DNA from: Balneola sp.
Lineage (GTDB): Bacteria; Bacteroidota; Rhodothermia; Balneolales; Balneolaceae
Direction of reading: 5' to 3'
Length of the DNA stretch: 64,000 nt
Assembly (NCBI GenBank): GCA_002694685.1
Contig: NZMW01000010.1
Span: 496,001-560,000 of the forward strand
In this document: positions 42,071 to 50,623 of the stretch, piece by piece
Layout: every line of letters starts with the position of its first letter
Numbering within the stretch: the first letter of the stretch is position 1
The notes under the pieces: model-generated
What the model saw: the letters and a program-made list of their open reading frames with translations, nothing else
What the model was told of the DNA's origin: nothing
Database searches by the model: none
Position numbers and translations under genes: made by a program

Positions 42071-44458
42071 ATGTTTAAAAATTATATTCTGACCTCGTGG
42101 AGAAACCTGATAAAGCATAAAGGATATACCGGGGTAAATTTACTTGGTTTAGTTTTGGGAATCTCGGCCTTCATCATTTTAGGGCTTTATGTTTGGGAAG
42201 ATCTAAGCTTCAATAAATTCAATTCCAATTACGAACGTATTGGCCGGGTAGTAACCATCGATAAAGCACGTGGTGTTTCTTCACAACGAGTGGGCGTCTC
42301 TTATCCAGCGTTAGGTCCGGCGCTGGAAGAAAACTTACCAGAGATTGTTGAATCGGTGAGAATCATTAACCAGGGTCAAAGTACCATTCGGTACAACAAT
42401 GAAAATTATTTGGTTGAAACTTCTTACCTCACAGAGAACTCATTCTTTAAGATTTTTGATTTTAGACTAATTCGGGGTTCAGTTGACGATGTCTTAACCC
42501 GTCCCGGAACGGTAGTTGTAACCACAAACTTCGCAGATCGGGTATTTGGCAGAAGGGACATTATCGGAGAAAGCATTGAAAATCAGCAGGGAAACCTACT
42601 TGAAGTCGTTGGGGTGATGGAAGATGTTCCACCGAGCTCCCACTTTGAGTTTGAGCTGCTGCAAGCGATGGTAGCAGGCGAAGGCCAACAAGGATTCTCT
42701 CAGTTTCTGGAATCCTGGAGTTCAATCTCAGTTCAAACCTATGTGCTTTTTGACCGTCCAAGAAATACCGAACAATTTGCTGACCGGATAATGCAGGTTG
42801 CTACCGATAACGGTGGATACGAAATGTTTTTCCCTACAATTATCCCGCTTTCTGATGTCCACTTGAATTCATCAGAAATTCTCTTCGATGTAAATAACCG
42901 GAAAAGCGATATCAGTAATGTGTATATCATGATGGCCATTGCTTTGATGGTACTCATTCTTGCTTGCTTTAATTATGTGAACCTGGTGACGGCCCGTTCA
43001 GCATCTCGTGCCAAAGAAATTGGATTAAGAAAAGTGGTTGGAGGGGTGCGAAGTCAGCTCATAGCTCAGCATTTAATAGAGTCAATTTTTCTTGTGTTAT
43101 TGGCTTTTCTGATGTCGGCCGTTCTTGTTTATACAGCGCTTCCGCTTTTAAATGATATGTACTCCCGGTATGCTGATTTCAGTTGGCTGCTGACAATAGA
43201 GTTTGTTGGTGCTTCGATTGCAGGAATTTTGTTGATTGGGATGTTATCCGGTCTTTACCCAGCCGCTGTGCTTTCATCGTTCAAGCCTACCACTGTTTTG
43301 AAAGGAGCATTTTCGGGTAGCTCAAAAGGTTCTTTTTTGAGGCACTCCCTAGTAGTTCTTCAATTTATGATTTCCATAGCTCTGTTGGCTGGAACCATTG
43401 TTGTATTTCAGCAGATGAATTTCATTTTTAATGCTGATTTGGGGTATGATCGTGACCAAATTGTAACCCTGAATGCTGGACAATTTCAAAACCCTGACAA
43501 CGCGGTTACTTTTTATAATGAACTGGCCAAAGTTCCGGGTGTTAAATCGGTTGGAGCCTCGGTTCAACAAATAGGATCTCAATATGGTCGGTCAGGTGTA
43601 ACTCCTGAGGGTGTTTCCTCAGAGGAAAATATTATCAGTAGCGTGACAAACATCAATGATAATTACATTCCAACGATGGGTATTGGGATTGCTGAAGGGA
43701 GAAATTTCTCACCTCAATATGCTGATTCGGGTAATTCTGTTTTGGTAAACCAGTCTTTTCTGAGGATGCTTGGCTGGGACACCGGGACCAACAAAACTCT
43801 AACATTCGGAGCAAATAGCGAGAATCCAACAACTTTAAATATAGTAGGTGTTGTTGAGGACTTTCACTTTGCCACCGTCCGGCATGAAGTGGAGCCACTG
43901 ATCATGTTTTATGGAGAAGCATTACCGACGGTATCATTGAAAATTGATGACCAAAATATAAGTAACACACTAACAGAAGTAGAGGAAATTTGGAGCTCTT
44001 TCCTGCCTAACCGTTCTTTTGAATATAATTTCCTTGACGATACTTTTGCTCAACAGTATAACACAGAACAAACGCTGTCTCAGATGATCCGTCATTTCTC
44101 AATATTGGCCATTTCTATTGCAGCTATTGGGTTATTTATCCTGTCTGTATTCACAGTTCAACAACGAAGAAAAGAAATTGGGATTAGGAAGGTGCTGGGC
44201 TCTACAACTACTGGCATTGGAGTATTGCTCAGCAAGGACTTTCTGAAATGGATATTGCTTTCTAACATCATCAGCTTGCCGGTTGCCTGGTATTTGTTAA
44301 GGGAATGGCTCGCTAATTTCCGCTACCGCATCGATCTGGATGTTTACCCATTCTTAGCAGCAATGGTTATTTCCATGCTAATTGCGGGAATCACGGTTAG
44401 CATTCAATCTTATAAGGCAGCTACAGAAAATCCGGTTAAAAGTTTACGGAGTGAGTAA
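42071..44458 (+). CDS. FtsX/MacB-type ABC transporter permease
   Basis: 795 residues from the ATG at 42071, preceded by AAAGG at a suitable distance; a GTG at 42065 is possible. Two halves, each with an N-terminal helix, a large extracytoplasmic MacB_PCD domain and three-helix FtsX domains: helices at about 20-40, 285-305, 335-360, 375-400, 425-445, 675-695, 720-740 and 760-780. Typical sequences are FKNYILTSWRNLIKHKGYTGVNLLGL and RAKEIGLRKVVGGVRSQLI, repeated as RRKEIGIRKVLGSTTTGIG. No ATPase gene is adjacent, as is common for the many such permeases of Bacteroidota. The substrate is unknown. Confidence 0.92.
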   Translation: MFKNYILTSWRNLIKHKGYTGVNLLGLVLGISAFIILGLYVWEDLSFNKFNSNYERIGRVVTIDKARGVSSQRVGVSYPALGPALEENLPEIVESVRIINQGQSTIRYNNENYLVETSYLTENSFFKIFDFRLIRGSVDDVLTRPGTVVVTTNFADRVFGRRDIIGESIENQQGNLLEVVGVMEDVPPSSHFEFELLQAMVAGEGQQGFSQFLESWSSISVQTYVLFDRPRNTEQFADRIMQVATDNGGYEMFFPTIIPLSDVHLNSSEILFDVNNRKSDISNVYIMMAIALMVLILACFNYVNLVTARSASRAKEIGLRKVVGGVRSQLIAQHLIESIFLVLLAFLMSAVLVYTALPLLNDMYSRYADFSWLLTIEFVGASIAGILLIGMLSGLYPAAVLSSFKPTTVLKGAFSGSSKGSFLRHSLVVLQFMISIALLAGTIVVFQQMNFIFNADLGYDRDQIVTLNAGQFQNPDNAVTFYNELAKVPGVKSVGASVQQIGSQYGRSGVTPEGVSSEENIISSVTNINDNYIPTMGIGIAEGRNFSPQYADSGNSVLVNQSFLRMLGWDTGTNKTLTFGANSENPTTLNIVGVVEDFHFATVRHEVEPLIMFYGEALPTVSLKIDDQNISNTLTEVEEIWSSFLPNRSFEYNFLDDTFAQQYNTEQTLSQMIRHFSILAISIAAIGLFILSVFTVQQRRKEIGIRKVLGSTTTGIGVLLSKDFLKWILLSNIISLPVAWYLLREWLANFRYRIDLDVYPFLAAMVISMLIAGITVSIQSYKAATENPVKSLRSE

Positions 44459-44566
44459 CAGGGGCGTTGATTAAATTTAGCGATCTACTACCCACTCACT
44501 TTTTTAGCGTGCTACGTTTTTTTAGCAATCTCTTGTAGTAAGATGGGGCTTCAGATATGAAGAAGA

Positions 44567-44731
44567 TTAAACCTTGGGGCGTTTCCCGAAAATGAGAGAA
44601 GCAATGAACAGTACAATGAAGATATAAAAACAAATTTCAGCAATCCCTGCCGCAGCTCCTGCGATTCCTCCAAAACCAAGGATACCGGCAACTATCGCTA
44701 TAACAAAAAAAGTGATCGTCCATCGTAACAT
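44567..44731 (-). CDS. DUF1328-family small membrane protein
   Basis: 54 residues: [20 protein letters not shown], then [20 protein letters not shown] and a short basic end (GKRPKV). Two membrane segments separated by a Gly/Ala-rich bend are exactly the DUF1328 (YtjA-like) pattern. Function is not established; these peptides are widespread in proteobacteria and Bacteroidota and often found near stress or envelope genes. It is convergent with the FtsX-type permease (108 bp between stops) and lies on the same strand as the exported protein at 44848. Confidence 0.88.
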   Translation of the reverse strand: MLRWTITFFVIAIVAGILGFGGIAGAAAGIAEICFYIFIVLFIASLIFGKRPKV

Positions 44732-44847
44732 AAATGTTTCTAGTTAATTAGTGATTACTAGTTGAATGGGATGAACGTGCGTTTGTTCCAAATTGAAGTC
44801 GGGCCGATTACCCAGCTTTCAACTTCATGTTGCCACAGAATGATTAT

Positions 44848-45393
44848 TTATCTGAATTTTCCTACGATAACCGTGAAGTGAAGCGAAGCGTATATTTTGA
44901 TGGAATTGAAATGGGCTCCTGTTTCAAAACCAAACCCTATGTTTTTAGACAGAATAGCTAACATCTGGGCGTTTATAGGAAATGAAATTGCGGTCTCACG
45001 AGAATTTTTAGGATCGGGTGAAGATAAGATCCCGCAACTCTCTACACATTCTTCAAAAGTGAAGGTACCAACACCGGCTTGCAGATTAAGAGATAAACTG
45101 CGTTCAGAATTATTTGAAGGCTTTTGTAAAGAGGTGCCGACCATGAAAGCAGTTGCTAATGCCGAAGACTCAGGAAACAAAAGTTGACTTGAAGCTTCAG
45201 CTTTGATCGTCCCTATTAATTTGCCTGACTGCAGACTCGCGCCGAGCGCTATGGATAATCCTTCTGGAGAACCGCCAAGTCCGGTTTGAAACCAATACTT
45301 GTTCAAACTTGAAACCTGCTGACCAAATACAGGATTCGTAATAATAATTAGGAGTAATACAGAAAGACTAGTAATAAAAAACTGCTTTTTCAT
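44848..45393 (-). CDS. Exported hypothetical protein
   Basis: 181 residues with a signal peptide (MKKQFFITSLSVLLLIIITN, cleavage near VFGQ). The mature part contains amphipathic strands (KYWFQTGLGGSPEGLSIALG, SLSLNLQAGVGTFTF, IGFGFETGAHFNSIKIYASL) and ends IVGKFR. A single Cys pair (FEECVESCG) could form a disulfide. A small outer-membrane barrel is likely, but no family is recognised. The gene upstream runs the opposite way, so it is probably monocistronic, with its promoter in the 195-bp gap 45394-45588. Confidence 0.65.
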   Translation of the reverse strand: MKKQFFITSLSVLLLIIITNPVFGQQVSSLNKYWFQTGLGGSPEGLSIALGASLQSGKLIGTIKAEASSQLLFPESSALATAFMVGTSLQKPSNNSERSLSLNLQAGVGTFTFEECVESCGILSSPDPKNSRETAISFPINAQMLAILSKNIGFGFETGAHFNSIKIYASLHFTVIVGKFR

Positions 45394-45588
45394 ATCTCAA
45401 CCCTCAACCTTGTTTCTAATCACTTTAAATAAAAAAAATCAAGAATAATCACCATTAGAATAGTATTCATAGAGAGGTTCTATAGGGCTTATCTAAACTT
45501 GAGAAGGGTTAACAGGAAGGATATCACCACTCAGTATGTTGATTGATTAAATAAAAAGCACATAAAATCTCACTCAATTATCCTGATT

Positions 45589-46233
45589 ATGGAATTTCAA
45601 GAAGCGCTTAAGTGGCGATATGCAACAAAGAAAATGAACGGCGATCAAGTACCGGAAGAAAAGCTGGATAACATTTTGGAAGCTATTCGGATGGCTCCGA
45701 CTTCAATCGGTTTACAGCCCTTTACGGTTATTCATATTCAAGATCAGGAGATTAAAGAAAAGATTAAGCCGATTGCTTACGGACAACCTCAGATTACAGA
45801 AAGTTCAGACTTGCTGGTTTTTGCTGCGTGGAATGAGGTTACTCAAGAACGTATTGATAATTTTGTAGAGCTTACCGGTGAGATCCGTGACTTAAATGAA
45901 GAAGAGCTAAAGCCGCTTCGTGATATGGCTGATGGAGTAGCTTCAAGAACGATTGAAGAACAACGCGAATGGTCCGCCCGACAAGCTTACATAGCGCTCG
46001 GCTTTGGGCTTTCTGCTGCAGCTATTGAGGAAGTTGATGCAAGCCCAATGGAAGGTTTTAAGAATGAAGAATTGGATGAATTTCTGGACTTAGAATCGAA
46101 AGGTCTTCATAGTGTTTCGTTGATGGCTTTAGGCTACAGAGATGAAGAAAATGATTGGCTCGCACCTATGAAGAAAGTCCGCCGTCCGAAAGATGAATTA
46201 TTTATAGAACCAAATGTTCCTCAGATGGCATAA
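45589..46233 (+). CDS. NAD(P)H-dependent nitroreductase-family oxidoreductase
   Basis: 214 residues, cytoplasmic, with the nitroreductase fold: FQEALKWRYATKKMNGDQVP (FMN-binding Arg/Lys region), AIRMAPTSIGLQPFTVI (Ser/Gln FMN contact), RQAYIALGFGLSAAAIEEVDASPMEG and the end VSLMALGYRDEEND. NfsB-like enzymes reduce nitro compounds, quinones or flavins using NAD(P)H and FMN. The C-terminus KKVRRPKDELF matches the subgroup annotated as NAD(P)H-dependent oxidoreductase. A strong terminator follows. No operon partner is present. Confidence 0.93.
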   Translation: MEFQEALKWRYATKKMNGDQVPEEKLDNILEAIRMAPTSIGLQPFTVIHIQDQEIKEKIKPIAYGQPQITESSDLLVFAAWNEVTQERIDNFVELTGEIRDLNEEELKPLRDMADGVASRTIEEQREWSARQAYIALGFGLSAAAIEEVDASPMEGFKNEELDEFLDLESKGLHSVSLMALGYRDEENDWLAPMKKVRRPKDELFIEPNVPQMA

Positions 46234-46256
46234 GGATCATTTGTTATTGGTTAGAT

Positions 46257-46284
46257 AAAGCCCGCTTATTGCGGGCTTTATTAT
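46257..46284 (+). terminator. Rho-independent terminator after nitroreductase
   Basis: AAAGCCCGC-TTATT-GCGGGCTTTA with a short T-rich end, 24 bp past the stop codon. Confidence 0.9.
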
Positions 46285-46489
46285 TTTCATCTACAAAATT
46301 GCTGAAAATTTGATTCAGCGCATATTCTAAACCTATTCAGTTCTTGAGCGGAGCTTTCCCAAAGTCATGTGCTAACGAGTTGCTACCCTTCCTATTAGAA
46401 AGATATTTCTGCTACTTAGCACTTAATAAATTTTCCATATTGCCGATAATTACTATAGTAAATAGTAAAAGAGTACAACACATTATAAG

Positions 46490-47545
46490 ATGGAAAAGAC
46501 AGTAGAAATTCTTGCCAAAACTTTCGATCAGAGTCAGGAAGGGGCAGTAATTGCAGATATGAAGAAAGAGGGGCAACCCCTAATATACTGTAACGATGCC
46601 TTTTGCGAGATGACGGGTTATTCAAAAGAAGAGGTAATTGGGAAAAATTGTCGATTTCTTCAGGGAAACGATCGCGATCAGGCAGCATTGGTGACGCTAA
46701 GATCTGAGTTGAAAAAGAGAAGACCGACACGGGTTGTTCTCCGGAATTATAAAAAAAACGGACAGCTATTCTACAACCGGCTCAGTATATCCCCAATATT
46801 AAATGACGAGGGTGAAACAGTATATTATTTGGGGATACAGAATGATGTAACAGATCTGTTCTTATTAAAAGATAGGGTACTTGATACAGAAAATGAGAAA
46901 CAAGTACTTATGAGTGAGGTGCATCACCGGGTTAAGAATAATCTTGCCGTTATGGCCGGGATGCTTGATCTGGAGTTGGCTCAGGAAGATAAAATAACAG
47001 CACTTGAAAAAAGTCGGCTTCGGTTGCAGTCTATGGCTATGATCCATGAAGGACTTTATAATGAGGATGGGTTGCATAAAATTCAATTCAACAACTTTAT
47101 AGAAAGGATAGTGAGCGATATTGATCTCATACAGGATAAAAGGGATCTAAAGCTTCAATATCACCTTGAAATAGAGGAAGTTATTCTCAACGTAAATCAG
47201 GCCATTCCACTTTCGGTAATACTATCAGAACTCCTAAATAATGTCTATAAGCACGCATATCCAAATCAGGAATATGGCAATGTGACGATCTATATAAGCC
47301 TCGGCGATGCTGATAATGTGACTTTGGAGGTGCGAGACTCGGGCATTGGATATATCGAAGAAAAGTTTCAGCGGGTAGACCGAATGGGCTTTAGAATGGT
47401 AGAGCAACTAACGTCACAACTGGGCGGTACATTTGAAATAGAAAGTGAGTCAGCTCATTCTGGTACTGTTGGAAGGGTAAAATTCAAACGGAGTGATATT
47501 GCCGGGTCTTCACAGAGTAAAAGAATTAATATGGCTACAGGTTGA
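46490..47545 (+). CDS. LOV-domain (blue-light) histidine kinase
   Basis: 351 residues. The N-terminal PAS domain (about 10-125) is a LOV domain: the signature GKNCRFLQG has the photoactive Cys54, the FMN-contacting NYKKNGQLFYNRL follows, and the Gln of YYLGIQNDVTD is in place. A coiled-coil linker leads to HisKA_2 (EVHHRVKNNLAVMAGML, His145 or His146) and a HATPase domain (ELLNNVYKHAYPN, VRDSGIGY, GFRMVEQLTSQLGG). The protein is soluble. Light should form a Cys-FMN adduct and change kinase activity. No response regulator is nearby. It is convergent with mnmE with 3 bp between stops. Confidence 0.95.
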   Translation: MEKTVEILAKTFDQSQEGAVIADMKKEGQPLIYCNDAFCEMTGYSKEEVIGKNCRFLQGNDRDQAALVTLRSELKKRRPTRVVLRNYKKNGQLFYNRLSISPILNDEGETVYYLGIQNDVTDLFLLKDRVLDTENEKQVLMSEVHHRVKNNLAVMAGMLDLELAQEDKITALEKSRLRLQSMAMIHEGLYNEDGLHKIQFNNFIERIVSDIDLIQDKRDLKLQYHLEIEEVILNVNQAIPLSVILSELLNNVYKHAYPNQEYGNVTIYISLGDADNVTLEVRDSGIGYIEEKFQRVDRMGFRMVEQLTSQLGGTFEIESESAHSGTVGRVKFKRSDIAGSSQSKRINMATG

Positions 47546-47548
47546 ATT

Positions 47549-48922
47549 TTATTTCCCGATACAAAAGCGGGAAAATATGCTGTCTAAGACATCTTCATTT
47601 GTTATTTCTCCGGTGATTGTTCCAAGCTCTTTTAGAGCCGCCCGTAAATCAATAGAGAGAAAGTCTCCAGTCATATCTTGAGCCAAAGCACGTAAAGCAG
47701 ACTGCACATGTTCTTTTGTTTTTTGGAGGGCGTCACGGTGTCGGGTAGAGGTAACTAGCAGACTCGAGGCGTCGTAGTGTTTGTTTTCCAAAGCACGGTC
47801 TTTCAGCAACTGTTTAAGCTCCTTGATTTTTTCTCCTTCAAGGGCTGAGATTTTGAGATCAAATTCGGTACGCCATTCTTTTTCTGCTTCAATATCGGCT
47901 TTGGTGCCAATTAAAATGAAGGGTGTTTCTTTAGATCTTTTCTGAAAATCAGCAATTTCCTTCCGTTCATCTTCGGTAAAAGCCTGAGATAAGTCTTTTA
48001 AGTAAATGACTAAATCAGCTTGTTCAAAAGCTTTCTGTGATCTTTTAACCCCTTCAGCTTCCACTATATCTTGGGTTTCTCGCAGTCCGGCTGTGTCGAT
48101 GAGTTTGAACAGCAATCCATCGTAGCTCCAGTCGGCATCGATGGTGTCGCGGGTGGTTCCTGCAATTTCAGTAACAATGGCTCGGTCACTGCCCACCAAC
48201 GTATTCAGCAAGGTAGACTTTCCGGCGTTGGGCCGGCCAATTAATACGGTCTTGACACCATCTTTTACCAGACGTCCGGTTTCATAAGTTTCGAGCAGTT
48301 TGGTGATTTCTTCATCAAGATCTTCGAGTAGTTTCTGAAGCTGTTCCTTGTTCGCGAATTCTACATCTTCCTCAATGAAATCGAGCTCCAGCTCTACCAT
48401 CGCAGTAGCGTCAATAATTTGCTGTCTAAAGCTTTTGATGTGATGACCAAGCTGACCTTCGAGTTGCTGATGGGCGGCATCCAATGCTTTTGAACTTTTG
48501 GCATGAATGAGATCGGCGACGGCTTCAGCTTGATCCAGATCTAACTTCCCATTTAAGAATGCTCGCTGGGTGAATTCCCCGGGTTCGGCAGACTTCACTC
48601 CAAGAGCAAGAATAGTTTCTAAAACAGATTGGGTAACTAAAACACCACCGTGGCAAGAAATTTCTACCGTTTCTTCACCGGTGTAAGATTTTGGAGAACG
48701 AAACAGGGTGACCAAAACCTCATCAACTGGAAGGTTATTCTTATTCATGATTTTCCCGAAATGGACGGTATGAGAATCCTGCTTCGTCAGGTCTTTGTCT
48801 TTAAAGGCTTCGTTCACTTTGGAAATGGCATTCAATCCCGAAACTCGAATAACGGCTATGCCACCTTCTCCAACAGGTGTAGCAATGGCAGCGATGGGTG
48901 GTTTTTCTGCTATTTCATTCAT
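47549..48922 (-). CDS. mnmE: tRNA modification GTPase MnmE
   Basis: 457 residues. The N-terminal folate-binding domain (AAIATPVGEGGIAVIRVSG) is followed by helical segments and an inserted Ras-like G domain. G-domain motifs: GRPNAGKSTLLN (G1), IAGTTRDTID (G2), DTAGLRET (G3) and GTKAD in the place of NKxD (G4, Thr for Asn). The protein ends with the essential FCIGK. With MnmG it installs carboxymethylaminomethyl groups on wobble uridine 34. The start ATG at 48922 is 34 bp from the start of the divergent exported protein gene. The G4 Thr is a small oddity; some bacterial MnmE vary at this position. Confidence 0.97.
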   Translation of the reverse strand: MNEIAEKPPIAAIATPVGEGGIAVIRVSGLNAISKVNEAFKDKDLTKQDSHTVHFGKIMNKNNLPVDEVLVTLFRSPKSYTGEETVEISCHGGVLVTQSVLETILALGVKSAEPGEFTQRAFLNGKLDLDQAEAVADLIHAKSSKALDAAHQQLEGQLGHHIKSFRQQIIDATAMVELELDFIEEDVEFANKEQLQKLLEDLDEEITKLLETYETGRLVKDGVKTVLIGRPNAGKSTLLNTLVGSDRAIVTEIAGTTRDTIDADWSYDGLLFKLIDTAGLRETQDIVEAEGVKRSQKAFEQADLVIYLKDLSQAFTEDERKEIADFQKRSKETPFILIGTKADIEAEKEWRTEFDLKISALEGEKIKELKQLLKDRALENKHYDASSLLVTSTRHRDALQKTKEHVQSALRALAQDMTGDFLSIDLRAALKELGTITGEITNEDVLDSIFSRFCIGK

Positions 48923-48956
48923 ATTTAAAGGTATTCATCTACAAAAAAATAATTTT

Positions 48957-49706
48957 ATGAAATATACACATCTGATCGCAGCCTTATGCTTTTTGTTAAG
49001 TCCTCAATTAATTCATGCTCAGGAGAATTATACGCCCGACCGGCCGGGAATTGGAAATGGGTCAGCCGTTACTGAAAAAGGAGTATTTGGATTGGAGACC
49101 GGCGTGCTTGTAACAACGAGTGAGTTTGTAAATCAATTCGATATTGGTCAAATGCTTTTACGCCTTGGTGTTTTTGATGGGTTTGAAGTAAGGGCCTTGC
49201 TGAATTCATATACCACACAAAGTTTTGACCGCACTAATGTTGAGAGAAAAGGTTTTAACGATATTGGGCTTGCCGCAAAATATAACTTCTTCACTTCTGA
49301 TGAAGGCAATACAAGTGTTTCTGCTTTAGGAAAAATAAGCTTTCCGGTAGGTTCAGAAGCCTTCACAAACAATGAAATTATCCCCTCCTTATTTGTTCTG
49401 GCAGATCAGTCTATAACTGAGTTCGTTGGGGTTTCTTCAAATTTAGGGTACACGCCATCAGTGGGGGATGAAGAAGACAACTGGTTGTTTACACTGACCC
49501 CAAGCTTTACGGTTCCGAGCCAACAAAATGTAGGAATCTATGCGGGCTATGCCGGAATTTATAGCAGTGGTACAAATCAACAGTATATAGAAGGCGGAGT
49601 GACATTGACGGTAAATGATGGGGCACAGATCGATATTAACTCTGGATATGAATTAGAATCGGAGACGTTTTTTATCGGGGTCGGATTTGCACAGGGCTTT
49701 AAGTAG
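48957..49706 (+). CDS. Outer-membrane MetA-pathway-like (Phenol_MetA_deg) barrel protein
   Basis: 249 residues from the ATG at 48957, which is directly followed by a signal peptide (MKYTHLIAALCFLLSPQLIHAQ); the upstream in-frame extension overlaps mnmE and is not used. The mature start YTPDRPGIGNGSAVTEKGVF is the hallmark of the Phenol_MetA_deg/transporter family. It continues as strands of a barrel (FNDIGLAAKYNFF, VSALGKISFPVG, FVGVSSNLGY) to the final FIGVGFAQGFK. Family members are outer-membrane proteins presumed to pass small molecules. No degradative gene is adjacent. It is divergent from mnmE. Confidence 0.85.
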   Translation: MKYTHLIAALCFLLSPQLIHAQENYTPDRPGIGNGSAVTEKGVFGLETGVLVTTSEFVNQFDIGQMLLRLGVFDGFEVRALLNSYTTQSFDRTNVERKGFNDIGLAAKYNFFTSDEGNTSVSALGKISFPVGSEAFTNNEIIPSLFVLADQSITEFVGVSSNLGYTPSVGDEEDNWLFTLTPSFTVPSQQNVGIYAGYAGIYSSGTNQQYIEGGVTLTVNDGAQIDINSGYELESETFFIGVGFAQGFK

Positions 49707-49888
49707 AATCTGTATGGAATCTTGATCCGGCAGACTACCTTGGGCTGTTAACTTTATGTTAAATGATGTGTTGGAAGTCTTAAGCTGAAACAATTCCTCT
49801 TGGGCGTGCGTAGCGAATTTCACATCCCACCAAAAAAAGTGAGAGAGATGGTGATGTTTAATTCGAACAAAAAATGAGAGAAAGAGAT

Positions 49889-50542
49889 ATGAAGAGATCA
49901 ATAGTAGTACTATGCGCGATTTTGGTTTCAGCGCTTTCCGTACAAGCCCAATCACAAACAGAAACAAGTAAATTATTTAAAGCAGCCTATGAAGGCGATG
50001 CCCATACCATTGGTGTAATGGTTGATAAAGGAGTAGATCCAAATGTTGAGGACATCAAAGGTAATACCCCGCTTTTCTACACTGCACTGAATGGCAATAC
50101 CGATGCTGTACGTAAATTGGTGAAGCTGGGGGCAGATTTGAATCACCAAAATTCAGATCAAAATACTCCGCTGATTATAGCTATCACTCAAAATAACCAA
50201 CAAGCCGTTGAGGTTTTACTTAAGCATGGGGCAGATCCTAATGCTTTTAGAAATGACGGTTTTACTGCTTTACACATAGCCGCTCACAAAGGAGATATGG
50301 ATGCGGTAATTTCACTGCTGGCTTTTGCCGCAGATGTTAATAAACAAAGTGAGGCAGGCGTTACGCCACTTATGATTGCTGCTTCAAAAGGAAATTTTGA
50401 AATGGCAAGAGCACTGCTTAGCAATGGCGCCATAGATACTGAAAATAGAAACGGTGATACTGCTTTGGGCTGGTCAAGAGAGGCCGGGCACGAGAGTTTG
50501 GTTACTTTGATTGAGTACCATAATCAATATTCCGTGCTTTAA
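49889..50542 (+). CDS. Exported ankyrin-repeat protein
   Basis: 217 residues from the ATG at 49889 (MKRSIVVLCAILVSALSVQA signal peptide), preceded by a purine-rich AGAGAAAGAGA. An in-frame ATG at 49874 is possible. After the signal come five to six ankyrin repeats (about 30-215), each with the GxTPLxxAxxxG pattern (KGNTPLFYTALNGN, QNTPLIIAITQNN, GFTALHIAAHKGD, GVTPLMIAASKGN). A protein-protein interaction role in the periplasm is likely. A terminator shared with the convergent POT gene follows. No partner is identifiable nearby. Confidence 0.92.
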   Translation: MKRSIVVLCAILVSALSVQAQSQTETSKLFKAAYEGDAHTIGVMVDKGVDPNVEDIKGNTPLFYTALNGNTDAVRKLVKLGADLNHQNSDQNTPLIIAITQNNQQAVEVLLKHGADPNAFRNDGFTALHIAAHKGDMDAVISLLAFAADVNKQSEAGVTPLMIAASKGNFEMARALLSNGAIDTENRNGDTALGWSREAGHESLVTLIEYHNQYSVL

Positions 50543-50564
50543 TAAAACACCGATCAGTCAGAAT

Positions 50565-50605
50565 AAAAAAAGGCTCCTTCAGTAATGAAGAAGCCTTTTC
50601 TATTT
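50565..50605. terminator. Bidirectional terminator between ankyrin and POT genes
   Basis: AAAAAAAGGCTCCTTCA / TGAAGAAGCCTTTTCT with flanking A and T runs, usable on both strands. It lies between convergent stops at 50542 and 50624. Confidence 0.85.
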
Positions 50606-50623
50606 TAAAATATTTCTGAGTCT

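Noticed and set aside
48795-48956. N-terminal extension of the MetA-like barrel gene into mnmE
   Set aside because: A clean signal peptide starts at the ATG at 48957; the extension overlaps mnmE and has no export signal.
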